A stretch of DNA of 64,000 bases, from positions 1 through 64,000 of the forward strand of contig NZ_JOJE01000016.1 in NCBI RefSeq assembly GCF_000720255.1, given 5' to 3'. A program made the translations under genes and the position numbers. The notes beneath the pieces were generated by a model. That model worked only from the letters and a program-made list of their open reading frames with translations, was not told where the DNA came from and made no database searches. Below, piece by piece: positions 9,594 through 18,030 of the stretch. Numbering within the stretch: position 1 is the stretch's first letter; every line of letters begins with the position of its first letter. The DNA is from Streptomyces griseus subsp. griseus. Its GTDB lineage: Bacteria > Actinomycetota > Actinomycetes > Streptomycetales > Streptomycetaceae.

Positions 9594-9650
9594 TGGTCCA
9601 GTTGGTGGAAACTGGACCAATGGAAACCGGACCGACGGAAACAGGCTTCG
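9594..9650. promoter_or_regulatory. Candidate MocR operator: inverted repeat plus direct repeats
   Basis: A perfect 10-bp inverted repeat, TGGTCCAGTT at 9594-9603 and AACTGGACCA at 9610-9619, has a 6-bp spacer that also contains the likely ribosome site GGTGGA. From 9608 a 15-bp unit beginning GGAAAC is repeated about 2.6 times, running into the coding start of the regulator. Mixed inverted and direct repeats are characteristic of MocR-type sites, and the position between divergent genes fits joint control. Confidence 0.7.
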
Positions 9651-11011
9651 CCGCCGCGCTCGGAGCCTGGCGCGACCGGAAGGGACCACTGGCCCACGCG
9701 CTGTCCGCGGCCGTCCGGGACGCGGTCGTCGACGGCCGCCTGCCCGCCGGTACCCGGCTGCCGTCCGAGCGGGAGCTCGCCCGCACCCTGCGGCTCAGCC
9801 GCGGTACCGTCGTCACCGCACTCACCCGGCTGCGGGACGACGGCTGGCTGCACACCCGGCACGGCAGCGGCAGCGTCGTACGACTCCCCGCCCGCCTCAC
9901 CGAACGCACCACGCCCTGGTCCCTGGACCGCGGTGGAGCGGACGGCGCCGACCTCGACCTCACCCTCGCGGTCACCGCCGCACCGCACGAGGCCTACCTC
10001 GCCGCCCTGGACCGCGCGGCCGGGCGCAGCGCCGCCCTGCTCGTCGACTCCGGCGTCGCCACCGCGGGCCTGCCCCGGCTGCGCGAGCTCCTCGCCGAGC
10101 GCTACACCCGAAGCGGCCTGTCCACGCGCCCGGAGCAGATTCTCGTCACCTCCGGCGCCCAGGCCGCGCTCACCCTGCTCGTCGACCACCTCCACACCGA
10201 CCGCAGACGACCGGTGGCCGTGGAGAGCCCCACCTACCCGGGCGCCCTGGCCGTCCTGCGCGGCCGCCGCACCCGTCTGCTGCCGGTGCCCGTCTCGGCG
10301 GCCGACGGCTGGGACACCGCGTACCTCACGGCGGCGGTGCGCCGCCGCAACCCCCAACTCGCCTATCTCATCCCCGACTTCCACAACCCCACCGGCGCCC
10401 ACATGAGCGCCGCGACCCGCGCGGAGATCGCCCGCCTGCCGCTGCCGGTGATCGCCGACGAGACCATGCGCGACCTGGACCTCAGGACCCCGCCCGGCAC
10501 CGAACCGCACCTGGCCGGCCCCGCTGTGATCCAGGTCGGCTCCGCCAGCAAGATCCTCTGGAGCGGCCTTCGGGTCGGCTGGATCCGCACACGGGCCGAT
10601 CTCGTACGTGAACTGCGCCACAACCCGCTGCAGGCCCAGCTCTCACCGCCGCCCCTGGAACAACTCATCGCCGCCGAGCTGCTGGGGGGCGGCCTCGACG
10701 CCGTACTCGCCGACCGTCGCGAGCGCCTGCGCGCCCAGCGCGACCACCTCGCCGGACTGCTCGACGGGACAGGATGGACGTACACGGTCCCCGGAGGCGG
10801 ACTGGCGCTGTGGCTGCGCCTCGGAGCGACAGCGACGGCGACGGAGCTGGCCGACCGGGCGGCCGGGCGCGGGCTCGCGTTGACACCGGGCCCGCTCTTC
10901 GCCGCCGACCGCGCCACCCTCACCCACCATCTGCGCCTGCCGTTCACGGCGACCCCGGACGTCCTCACCCGCGCCGTCGCCCTCTTGCGCGCCTGCGTCG
11001 CCGATGGGTAA
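9620..11011 (+). CDS. MocR-family transcriptional regulator (GntR HTH fused to aminotransferase domain)
   Basis: A 463-residue fusion. Residues 15-80 form the winged helix (LPSERELARTLRLSRGTVVTALTRL, then GWLHTRHGSGS). Residues 110-460 form a PLP-binding aminotransferase-like domain with the Schiff-base Lys in QVGSASKILWSGLRVGW near 312 and NPTGAHMS near 258. Such proteins sense PLP or an amino compound and activate a neighbouring PLP-enzyme gene. I prefer the ATG at 9620 (METGPTETG); TTG at 9602 and GTG at 9605 are in-frame alternatives inside the operator. It diverges from the decarboxylase gene. Confidence 0.9.
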   Translation: METGPTETGFAAALGAWRDRKGPLAHALSAAVRDAVVDGRLPAGTRLPSERELARTLRLSRGTVVTALTRLRDDGWLHTRHGSGSVVRLPARLTERTTPWSLDRGGADGADLDLTLAVTAAPHEAYLAALDRAAGRSAALLVDSGVATAGLPRLRELLAERYTRSGLSTRPEQILVTSGAQAALTLLVDHLHTDRRRPVAVESPTYPGALAVLRGRRTRLLPVPVSAADGWDTAYLTAAVRRRNPQLAYLIPDFHNPTGAHMSAATRAEIARLPLPVIADETMRDLDLRTPPGTEPHLAGPAVIQVGSASKILWSGLRVGWIRTRADLVRELRHNPLQAQLSPPPLEQLIAAELLGGGLDAVLADRRERLRAQRDHLAGLLDGTGWTYTVPGGGLALWLRLGATATATELADRAAGRGLALTPGPLFAADRATLTHHLRLPFTATPDVLTRAVALLRACVADG

Positions 11012-11114
11012 GTTCACCGTTTCGTCACAGCCCGTAAAGGCATACAACCGACATCCCCGCACACGGGTCTGGATGTACGAGACCGCAGTACTCACGGAGG
11101 ACGAAGGGCCCGAC

Positions 11115-11813
11115 ATGGGGGACATACGCAGACGAGGTGCCGTCGCACTCGGGATCGCCGGACTGGTCGCACCGCTCACGCTCGCGCTGGGCGCCGCGCC
11201 CGCGCAGGCAGCCGGGAGTTGCACCACGCAGGCCGGCCCGTACCAGAAGCAGGTGGAGAAGTTCCTGGGGCGCCCGGTCGACGGCAGGCAGTCGACCGCC
11301 GACTGCACGGCGATCCGGGCATTCCAGAACAAGCACGGCATCACGCCCAACATCGGTTACGCGGGGCCGGTCACCTGGGGCGTGATGGACCTCATGAACA
11401 AGCAGAAGGCCGTCGGCACCAACCCCAACAGGGACCGCAAGTGCCCGACGAACAAGGGCCGGATCGCCTGCGTCAACCTGACCCTTCAGCTCAGCTGGAT
11501 CCAGGACGGCGACCGGCTCGTCTACGGGCCGGTGCCGGTGCGCACGGGCCGCGACAAGTACGAGACCCGCACCGGCTTGAAGAAGATCTACTGGCGGCAC
11601 AAGGACCACGTGTCGAGCATCTACCACGTGCCCATGCCCTACAGCCAGTTCTTCGACGGCGGACAGGCGTTCCACTCGGTCGGCGTCAGCATGTGGAATC
11701 CGCCGGGCTCGCACGGCTGCGTCAACATGACGAAGACCGCGGCGAAGAAGTACTGGTCGCTGCTGAGGACCGGCGACGACGTCTTCGTGTACGGCCGCAA
11801 GCCGGGCACCTGA
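11115..11813 (+). CDS. Secreted L,D-transpeptidase (YkuD) with peptidoglycan-binding domain
   Basis: A 232-residue secreted protein. The signal peptide is MGDIRRRGAVALGIAGLVAP followed by a stretch ending AQAA. Residues 45-100 form a PG_binding_1-like module (CTAIRAFQNKHGITPNIG). The catalytic YkuD domain follows, with an upstream His (FHSVG) and the nucleophile motif SHGCVNM near 200. It should form 3-3 cross-links in peptidoglycan or cleave stems outside the membrane. GGAGG lies 15 bases before the ATG at 11115; longer in-frame starts would put charged residues ahead of the signal peptide. It is a single gene, convergent with the next cluster. Confidence 0.9.
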   Translation: MGDIRRRGAVALGIAGLVAPLTLALGAAPAQAAGSCTTQAGPYQKQVEKFLGRPVDGRQSTADCTAIRAFQNKHGITPNIGYAGPVTWGVMDLMNKQKAVGTNPNRDRKCPTNKGRIACVNLTLQLSWIQDGDRLVYGPVPVRTGRDKYETRTGLKKIYWRHKDHVSSIYHVPMPYSQFFDGGQAFHSVGVSMWNPPGSHGCVNMTKTAAKKYWSLLRTGDDVFVYGRKPGT

Positions 11814-11838
11814 CGGCACAGGCGCCCGGCCTCGCGCC

Positions 11839-13041
11839 TCACGCCCCGGGCGCGTCCCCGAAGTCCGGGATCTCCAGCCGGACCCCGCCCTGCCGGGCGG
11901 ACTCGTGCGCGACGACGCCCGGCAGGGTGTAGCGGGCGGCGACCCACGCGTTCACCGACGGCAGGGTGCGGTTGTTGACCGCGGTCACGAAGTCGTCCAC
12001 CAGGAAGTGATGGCTGCCCTCGTGCCCGTTGTGCAGGTTGTCGAACTCCCGCGGCAGCCGCGCGCGGTCGTGCACCGGCGCCGAACCCGAGGTGAAGGCG
12101 GCCCGCAGCTCCGGCGCGATGTGCTGGAGTGACGGATCGTCAGCAGCCATGGTGGGCTTTGGCTCAAGGAGCTCGCTGATGTCCTGCACGCCCTGCTTGT
12201 CCTGCCACAGCGCCACCGTGGCGAGCTGCTCCATGCTCGCCTGAGTCCCGAAGAACCGGAAACGCGACTCCCGGATGTGGGACGGGTAGCCGACCCGCCG
12301 GAACTCGTTCGTACGGAACGAGCCGCCGCCCGCCACCTCGAACAGCGCCGTGGCGTTGGAGACGTCGTTGCCGAACTGGCTGACCTCCTTGTCGAAGACA
12401 CCGTCACCCCGGTCGTCCACGACCCCGATCGCCGACACGCTCACCGCGTGCGTCTGCCAGGCGCCCAGCACCCCGCCCACCGCGTGCGTCGGGTACAGCA
12501 GCGGCGGATAGCTGGCGGTCGCCTTCCAGTTCTCCCCGCCGCTGTACTGATACGCCTCGTAGAACCCGAGGTCCATGTCGTGGACGTAGTCGCCCTCGGC
12601 GTAGAACAACCGCCCGAACGCGCCCTCCGCTATCTGGTTGCGGGCGTGCACGGTGGCCGGGTTGTACTGGCTGGTCTCGCCCATCATGTACGTCAGCCCG
12701 GTCGCCTTGACCGCGTCGATGATGGCCGCGATCTCCTCCGTGGTGATTGCCATGGGGACGGCGGAGTACACGTGCTTGCCCGCGTTCAGGCCCTGGAGCA
12801 CCAGCGGGCCGTGCGTCCAGCGCTGGGTGAAGATCGCGACCGCGTCGACCTCCGGCGACTCCAGCATGGCCTCGTACGAGGGGAAGGTGCCGGCCAGCCC
12901 CTGCGCCGAGGCGAGCTGCTCGGCCCGTTCGGGGAGCAGGTCGGTGACGTACACGTCACTGACGCCGGGGTGGGCCTGGAACAGCGTGGCGAACTGGCCG
13001 GAGAACTGGCCGGCGCCGACGATGCCGAGGGAGAACGTCAT
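11839..13041 (-). CDS. Gfo/Idh/MocA-family oxidoreductase
   Basis: A 400-residue NAD(P)-dependent sugar or polyol oxidoreductase. The Rossmann start is LGIVGAGQFSGQFATLF, followed by HVYSAVPMAITTEEIAAII near residue 95. This AVPMA segment replaces the usual E-K-P lysine motif, which is unusual and may change chemistry. The domain around YVHDMDLGFYEAYQYSGGENW and YPTHAVGGVLG supplies the substrate-pocket His. It is the last gene of importer cluster 1, 38 bp after the binding-protein gene, and probably oxidises or epimerises the imported sugar. ATG at 13041. Confidence 0.88.
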   Translation of the reverse strand: MTFSLGIVGAGQFSGQFATLFQAHPGVSDVYVTDLLPERAEQLASAQGLAGTFPSYEAMLESPEVDAVAIFTQRWTHGPLVLQGLNAGKHVYSAVPMAITTEEIAAIIDAVKATGLTYMMGETSQYNPATVHARNQIAEGAFGRLFYAEGDYVHDMDLGFYEAYQYSGGENWKATASYPPLLYPTHAVGGVLGAWQTHAVSVSAIGVVDDRGDGVFDKEVSQFGNDVSNATALFEVAGGGSFRTNEFRRVGYPSHIRESRFRFFGTQASMEQLATVALWQDKQGVQDISELLEPKPTMAADDPSLQHIAPELRAAFTSGSAPVHDRARLPREFDNLHNGHEGSHHFLVDDFVTAVNNRTLPSVNAWVAARYTLPGVVAHESARQGGVRLEIPDFGDAPGA

Positions 13042-13056
13042 GTAAGGCGTGTCCTT

Positions 13057-13092
13057 CACTGGTCGAGTCACTGGTCGAGTCACTGGTCGAGG
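13057..13092 (-). repeat. Three 12-bp tandem copies spanning a stop codon
   Basis: Three tandem 12-bp copies (CACTGGTCGAGT on the plus strand, the third ending GG) lie at 13057-13068, 13069-13080 and 13081-13092. On the coding strand each unit reads Leu-Asp-Gln-stop, so the C-terminus and stop codon of the binding-protein gene are triplicated in frame. Loss or gain of units would not change the protein; it only changes the distance to the next gene. Confidence 0.9.
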
Positions 13093-14423
13093 ATCAGGTT
13101 GATCTGGTCGGTGGTCTGGTCGAGGCTGCTCACGGACTTGCCGTTGCCGTAGATGGCCTGCATGGCGGGGTGCATCAACGCGAATACGTCCGCTGCGTAG
13201 TTGGTGATCGGGTAGGAGAAGGTGGTGAAGTCCTTCTTGTCGGCGACCGGCTTCGTGAACGCCGTGACGTCGATGCCCTTCTTCCTGTACGCGGCCACCG
13301 CGGTGTTCGTGCCGTCGGGCGTGGCCGGGAAGACGATGCCGTAACCGCCCACCGTCTTCTGGCAGGCGTCGGACGCCAGGTACTTCACCCACTTCTTCGC
13401 GCCCGCCTTGTTGTGGGCGTTCTTGGTGATGGAGTCGGCGAGGCCGTTCATCATCGTGGCCCGCTTGCCCGTCGGGCCGACCGGCGTGAAGGCGGTGCCG
13501 ACCTTTAGGCCCTTGGTGCCGTAGTACGTCGAGATCATCCAGGCACCGTCGAAGGCGGCGGCGGCCTTGCCCCCGGCGACCTGCATGTTGGCCGGACTGG
13601 CGCCGCCGCTGTAGTCCGTGAGCGGGGCCATGTACCCCTTCTTCGCCAGGCCGAAGTACCACTTGATGACGGACTGGAACGTCGTGCTGTCGTACTGGTA
13701 CTTGGTGCCCCAGCGCTTCTTGTCCGTGTAGGTCCAGCCCGCGGAGGCGGCGAAGTTGCTCCACTGGGTCTGGCCGTCACCGTCCCCGCCGCCGCCCGTG
13801 GCGAGGCCGTACACCTTCACATGCTTCTTGTCGAAGCCCGGTTCGTCGCCGCGCCGGCCCTTGGTGTCGACGGTGAGATGGGCGATGGCCTTCTCGAACG
13901 TGCCGCCGTCCTTCGGGTTCCAGGACAGGTCGTTGAGCTGCTGCGCGGTCAGTCCGGCGGCGTCGGCCAGCTTCTTGTTGTAGAAGAGGGCCACGGTGTC
14001 CCAGTCCTTCGGGGATCCGTAGCGGTGTCCGTCCTCGCCCACCCAGTTGGCGCCGAGCCCCGGCTGATAGGCCGAGTCGTCGATGCCCAGGTCGTCGAGC
14101 GGTTCGAGGACCTTGAGGTCGGCGAACTGGCCGAACTTCTGGATGTGGTCGGTGAAGACGTCCGGCTGGGTGCCCGCGATGAAGCTCGCGGTGAGCTTGG
14201 TCCAGTAGTCGTCCCAGCCCATCTGAGAGATCTTCACGTCCAGGCCCGGGTTCTCCTTCTCGAAGTCCTTCGCGCAGGCCTGGTAGGCGGGTAGCTGGTT
14301 GGCGTCCCACAGCCAGTACGTCACCGTGCCGCCGCCCGCTCCGGCGGTACCGCCCTGGGCGCACCCGGCCACGAGGGACAGTGCCAGCGCCCCGGTCATC
14401 GCCGTGACTGTACGAAATCGCAT
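13080..14423 (-). CDS. Sugar ABC transporter substrate-binding lipoprotein (cluster 1)
   Basis: A 447-residue family 1 extracellular solute-binding protein. The lipoprotein signal ends LALSLVAGCAQGG, with the lipidated Cys at residue 21. The mature part has typical features: VTYWLWDANQLPAYQACAKDFEKENPGLDV, QPDVFTDHIQKF near 100, and a late AKKWVKYLASDACQKTVGG. It should capture a mono- or oligosaccharide at the outer membrane face and deliver it to the two permeases encoded just upstream (9 bp away). Sugar specificity cannot be read. The ATG is at 14423. Confidence 0.92.
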   Translation of the reverse strand: MRFRTVTAMTGALALSLVAGCAQGGTAGAGGGTVTYWLWDANQLPAYQACAKDFEKENPGLDVKISQMGWDDYWTKLTASFIAGTQPDVFTDHIQKFGQFADLKVLEPLDDLGIDDSAYQPGLGANWVGEDGHRYGSPKDWDTVALFYNKKLADAAGLTAQQLNDLSWNPKDGGTFEKAIAHLTVDTKGRRGDEPGFDKKHVKVYGLATGGGGDGDGQTQWSNFAASAGWTYTDKKRWGTKYQYDSTTFQSVIKWYFGLAKKGYMAPLTDYSGGASPANMQVAGGKAAAAFDGAWMISTYYGTKGLKVGTAFTPVGPTGKRATMMNGLADSITKNAHNKAGAKKWVKYLASDACQKTVGGYGIVFPATPDGTNTAVAAYRKKGIDVTAFTKPVADKKDFTTFSYPITNYAADVFALMHPAMQAIYGNGKSVSSLDQTTDQINLILDQ

Positions 14424-14432
14424 GCCGTCCCC

Positions 14433-15359
14433 TTACTTGACGCCGGTGAAGCTGATGCTGCTGACGATGCGGCGCGCGAAGAAGCCGAAGAGCACGAGCA
14501 TCGGGAGGGCGGCGATGAGCGTGGCCGCCATCAGGCCGGACCAGTCGTAGCCGGTCTGCGGGGTCTGTGCCCGGAAGATGGCCAGCGCCACGGTGAGCAC
14601 CCGCGAACTGTCGCTGTAGGACACCATCAACGGCCAGAAGTAGTCGTTCCAGGCGGTGATGTACGTCAGGACGCCCAGAGTGAGGACTGGGGTCGACGCC
14701 ATGGGCAGCATCACCCGGAAGAAGATCCGGATCTTCCCGGCGCCGTCGAGCAGGGCCGCCTCCTCGACCTCCCGGGGCACGTTCATGAAGAACTGCCGCA
14801 GGAAGAACACCGCGAACGGCGTCATGAACATCGTCGGCAGGGCGATGCCCAACAGGTTGTCCACCAGGCCGAGTTGCTTGATGAGCACGAAGTTCGGCAG
14901 CAGCGTGAAGATCGTGGGCACCATCAGCCCGGCCAGGAACAGGCCGAACACCTTGTCCCGGCCGCGCCACCTGAGCCGGGCGAAGGCGTAGGCGGCCATG
15001 GCGGAGAAGAAGATCTGGCAGACGGTGATCAGGGTGGACACGACCACGGAGTTGATCAGATAGCGCCAGAACTTCAGTCCGCCGCCCGCGCCGCCCTGGG
15101 CGATGGCTTCCTTCGTCGACTGAAGTCCCAGGGCCCGCTCGAAGCCGCCGGTCGTCAGATCGACGGGCAGCGGGTCGCCGGGGTGGGCGGCGAGCGCGCT
15201 GTTGGTGGACAGCGCGGTGCGCAGGATCCAGTAGAACGGCAGCAGGGTCACCAGGATGATCACGGCCATCACCGCCCAGGCCACGATCCGGCCGGGGGAG
15301 AGGCGACGGCGTACGGGCCGTATGCCCGTCCGCGTTGTCGATGCGGTCACAGCAGCCAT
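14433..15359 (-). CDS. Sugar ABC transporter permease, MalG-like (cluster 1)
   Basis: A 308-residue CUT1 inner-membrane permease with six predicted helices (first: IVAWAVMAVIILVTLLPFYWIL). The coupling loop is EEAALLDGAGKIRIFFRVMLPM near residue 205, the EAA motif that contacts the ATPase. I start at the ATG at 15359, preceded by AAGGAG; a longer frame to 15434 is not supported. It is 16 bp downstream of the first permease gene and 9 bp from the binding-protein gene, so all are one operon. Confidence 0.92.
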   Translation of the reverse strand: MAAVTASTTRTGIRPVRRRLSPGRIVAWAVMAVIILVTLLPFYWILRTALSTNSALAAHPGDPLPVDLTTGGFERALGLQSTKEAIAQGGAGGGLKFWRYLINSVVVSTLITVCQIFFSAMAAYAFARLRWRGRDKVFGLFLAGLMVPTIFTLLPNFVLIKQLGLVDNLLGIALPTMFMTPFAVFFLRQFFMNVPREVEEAALLDGAGKIRIFFRVMLPMASTPVLTLGVLTYITAWNDYFWPLMVSYSDSSRVLTVALAIFRAQTPQTGYDWSGLMAATLIAALPMLVLFGFFARRIVSSISFTGVK

Positions 15360-15375
15360 GTCGACTCCTTCCGGG

Positions 15376-16341
15376 TCAGCCGAGGTCGCTCTGACCGGCT
15401 CGGGTGAGCCGGTACTGGAGGAAGGTGATCGCACTCAACACGACCAGGAGGGCCACCGACATCGCGGAGGCGTAGCCGAACTGGAAGCGGCCGAAGGCCG
15501 ATCCGTAGATGTAGTACTGGAGCACGTTGGTGGCGTTGGCCGGGCCGCCCTGCGTGGCGACGGCGACGGTGTCGAACACCTGGAACGAACCGATCACCGT
15601 CATGATCAGCACGACCGCGAGCACCGGCCGCAGCAACGGCATGGTGATCCGCCAGAACATCCGCCACTCGCTCGCACCGTCCACCTTGGCGGCCTCGTAC
15701 ATGTCGTTCGGGATGGCCTGGAGACCGGCGAAGAGCAGCAGCGCGGTGTAGCCGACGTGCCGCCAGACGTTGATCAGCGCGATCGTGGGGATCGCCCAGG
15801 TCTCGTCCGCGAGGAACGGGACGCGGTCGAGACCGAGCCCGGCGATGATCTCGTTGCCGATGCCGAGCTGGGTGTCGAGGATCCAGAGCCAGACGATGCC
15901 GGCGACCACGTTCGACATCAGATACGGCGTGAGCACGATCCCACGCAGCACCGCCGACTGGGTAAGGCGCTGGAGCAGTACGGCGATCGCGAGCGCGGAC
16001 ACCGTCTGCACCCCGATGTTGATCAGCACGTACTCGACGGTGACCTTCATGGAGTCCCAGAAGATCGGATCGTGGACCATCCGGACGTAGTTGTCCAGGC
16101 CCACCCACTCCGCCGGGGTCAGCAGGTTGAAGCGGGTGAAGCTGAGATAGATGCCCCGCAGCGTCGGCCACAGGAGGAAGACGACGAAGCCCAGCATGGC
16201 CGGGGCGACGAAGACCGCGGCGAGCCGCCCGTCTCCCCGCCCCTCCCGGGCGCCCGCCCGGCTCGTCCTCGGCTTGGTCCGTGCCTCCGTGACGCCGTCC
16301 AGGGGGAGACGTGACGGAGGGCTGCTGGAGGCGACGGTCAT
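15376..16341 (-). CDS. Sugar ABC transporter permease, MalF-like (cluster 1)
   Basis: A 321-residue CUT1 permease with six predicted helices; the first is LAAVFVAPAMLGFVVFLLWP near residue 40. The coupling motif is YEAAKVDGASEWRMFWRITMP near residue 230. The ATG at 16341 has GAGGGAG ahead of it. It is the promoter-proximal gene of the operon, which runs permease, permease, binding protein, oxidoreductase. No ATPase gene is present. Two matched operator-like repeats lie between it and the divergent ROK gene. Confidence 0.92.
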   Translation of the reverse strand: MTVASSSPPSRLPLDGVTEARTKPRTSRAGAREGRGDGRLAAVFVAPAMLGFVVFLLWPTLRGIYLSFTRFNLLTPAEWVGLDNYVRMVHDPIFWDSMKVTVEYVLINIGVQTVSALAIAVLLQRLTQSAVLRGIVLTPYLMSNVVAGIVWLWILDTQLGIGNEIIAGLGLDRVPFLADETWAIPTIALINVWRHVGYTALLLFAGLQAIPNDMYEAAKVDGASEWRMFWRITMPLLRPVLAVVLIMTVIGSFQVFDTVAVATQGGPANATNVLQYYIYGSAFGRFQFGYASAMSVALLVVLSAITFLQYRLTRAGQSDLG

Positions 16342-16381
16342 CGGGAGACTCCCTCGTCTGCGCGGCTCGTCCTCGGGCCAC

Positions 16382-16401
16382 TTACTTTTGTAGCAAAAGA
16401 A
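16382..16401. promoter_or_regulatory. Candidate ROK operator, copy 1
   Basis: This 20-bp site begins TTACTTTTG and ends CAAAAGAA; its core CTTTTG-CAAAAG is an inverted repeat around TAG. It shares 15 of 20 bases, in the same phase, with the site at 16467-16486. It lies 41 bp before the permease start and is very AT-rich for this genome, as expected for a promoter-overlapping repressor site. Confidence 0.65.
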
Positions 16402-16466
16402 TCCAGGCGTCAAGAGTCCCGCAAACATCTTTTCGGAAGGGTCTCAGGTCGCATACAGTGACCTTG

Positions 16467-16486
16467 TTACTTTCTTCGCGAAAGAA
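16467..16486. promoter_or_regulatory. Candidate ROK operator, copy 2
   Basis: The second 20-bp copy begins TTACTTTC and ends GAAAGAA, with a perfect palindromic core TTCGCGAA. It lies 23 bp ahead of the ROK gene start at 16509. Together with copy 1 it gives one site per divergent promoter, fitting autoregulation plus control of the importer operon. Confidence 0.65.
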
Positions 16487-16508
16487 ATAATGTGGGAGTC
16501 TGACCTTC

Positions 16509-17669
16509 ATGACCACAGGTGCTGCCAGCTGGCTGCCGCTGAGCCCGGGGGAACGCTCGGTGGCGATCGAGGTGCTCGTCCACGGCCCGTTGTCGCGCAC
16601 CGAACTCGCGCGACGACTGGACCTCTCGGCGGGCAGCGTCACCCGTCTCACCAAGCCGCTCATCGAGTCCCGCCTGCTCGTCGAGGTCCCCGAGGGGGGC
16701 GTCCAGGCGGAGGTGCGCCAGGGGCGCCCCTCGCAGCCGCTCGACGTCGTCGCCGAGTCCCGCTCCTTCATCGGCTTCAAGATCACCGAGGACATGGTGT
16801 ACGGCGTCGTCACCACCCTCCGCAGCGACATCGTCGCCCGCCACGACCGCCCGCTCACCTCGCACGACCCGGACGGAGTCGTCGACGTGCTGGGCGAGAT
16901 GACCGCGGAGCTCACCCGCGCCCACCCCGGGCTCGCGGGCATCGGCATCGGCGTCGGCGGCCTCGTCGAGGACCGGTCCGTGGTCGCCGAGTCCCCGTTC
17001 CTGCAGTGGCGGGACGTGCCGCTGGCCGCGCTCGTCGAGGAACGCACGGGACTGCCGGTGGTCGTCGAGAACGACGTCGCCGCCCTCGTCGAGGCCGAGA
17101 CCTGGTTCGGAGCCGGCCGCGACCTGGACCGCTTCGTCGTCCTGACCATCGGTGCCGGCATCGGCTACGGGCTGGTGCTGGGTGGCAGGCGGGTCCCCTG
17201 CGCCGAGGAGGACCGCGGCTTCGGCCGGCACTGGATCCTCGACCCCAACGGCCCGCTCACCCCCGACGGCGAGCGCGGCAGCGCCGTCTCACTGCTGACC
17301 ATTCCCAACATCCGCTACCAGGTCCACGCCGCCACCGGCCGCGACCGGACCTACGAGGAGATCCTCGCCCTCGCCGCGGCGGGCGAACCCATGCCGGCCC
17401 GGGTCATCGAGGAGGCCGGCCGCGCCCTGGGCACACTGGTGGCGCAGATCGCCAACTTCGTGATGCCGCGGAAGATCCTCCTCGCCGGAGAGGGGGTCGG
17501 GTTGATGGACGTCTCCGGAAAAGTGGTCGAGGACACCATCCGCTCGCACCGGCATCCGCTGGCCGCCCCCGTCGAGTTGGAGACCAAGGTCTCCGACTTC
17601 CATGACTGGGCGCGTGGGGCCGCCGTCCTGGCGATTCAGGTGCTGGTGCTGGGCGCCGCGGAGGCGTGA
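16509..17669 (+). CDS. ROK-family transcriptional regulator (cluster 1)
   Basis: A 386-residue repressor-type ROK protein. A winged helix occupies residues 15-80 (LSRTELARRLDLSAGSVTRLTKPLIES). The sugar-kinase-like domain follows (GIGIGVGGLVED near 140, VVENDVAALVEAE near 182, IGAGIGYGLVLGG near 215). The CxCGxxGC zinc cluster of classic ROK members is absent, replaced by EDRGFGRHWILDPNG. It probably senses the sugar imported by cluster 1 and represses that operon and itself through the sites at 16382 and 16467. ATG at 16509. Confidence 0.9.
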   Translation: MTTGAASWLPLSPGERSVAIEVLVHGPLSRTELARRLDLSAGSVTRLTKPLIESRLLVEVPEGGVQAEVRQGRPSQPLDVVAESRSFIGFKITEDMVYGVVTTLRSDIVARHDRPLTSHDPDGVVDVLGEMTAELTRAHPGLAGIGIGVGGLVEDRSVVAESPFLQWRDVPLAALVEERTGLPVVVENDVAALVEAETWFGAGRDLDRFVVLTIGAGIGYGLVLGGRRVPCAEEDRGFGRHWILDPNGPLTPDGERGSAVSLLTIPNIRYQVHAATGRDRTYEEILALAAAGEPMPARVIEEAGRALGTLVAQIANFVMPRKILLAGEGVGLMDVSGKVVEDTIRSHRHPLAAPVELETKVSDFHDWARGAAVLAIQVLVLGAAEA

Positions 17670-17797
17670 GCTGCGGCGATGAGGAACCGGGCACCGTGGG
17701 TTGACAGTTCGACGTGATCAGTAACACGGTCCGAAATGTCCGGATAACTCGACTTTACTCACGTGGCCTTCACTCCGACCCCCGTAAGATTCACACC

Positions 17798-17959
17798 ATG
17801 TCCACCACTGTTGAACCCGTCTCCGATCGATCGGCTGCCGAGGTCAACGAGGAGATCCGGGCGCTGTGGCTCCGGTCGGGCGGGACACTGAACGGCGAGC
17901 AGCGCGAGGAGTACCAGCGCCTCGTCCTGGAGTGGGCCGCCGCGGCCCCCAGCCGGTGA
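17798..17959 (+). CDS. Small conserved hypothetical protein (53 aa)
   Basis: A 53-residue protein MSTTVEPVSDRSAAEVNEEI followed by RALWLRSGGTLNGEQREEYQ and a short tail. It is acidic and helical, with no signal peptide. The pattern matches a widely conserved small Streptomyces protein of unknown function, which supports it being real. The region before it has TTGACA at 17701-17706, but no well-spaced -10 box could be fixed. It is single, 71 bp before the EamA gene. Confidence 0.7.
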   Translation: MSTTVEPVSDRSAAEVNEEIRALWLRSGGTLNGEQREEYQRLVLEWAAAAPSR

Positions 17960-18030
17960 CGGCGGCCTGACAGCCGCCCGATCGGTCGCCGCCCGGCATC
18001 GGAGCGCCGTCCCTGGGCACCCCGTAACGG

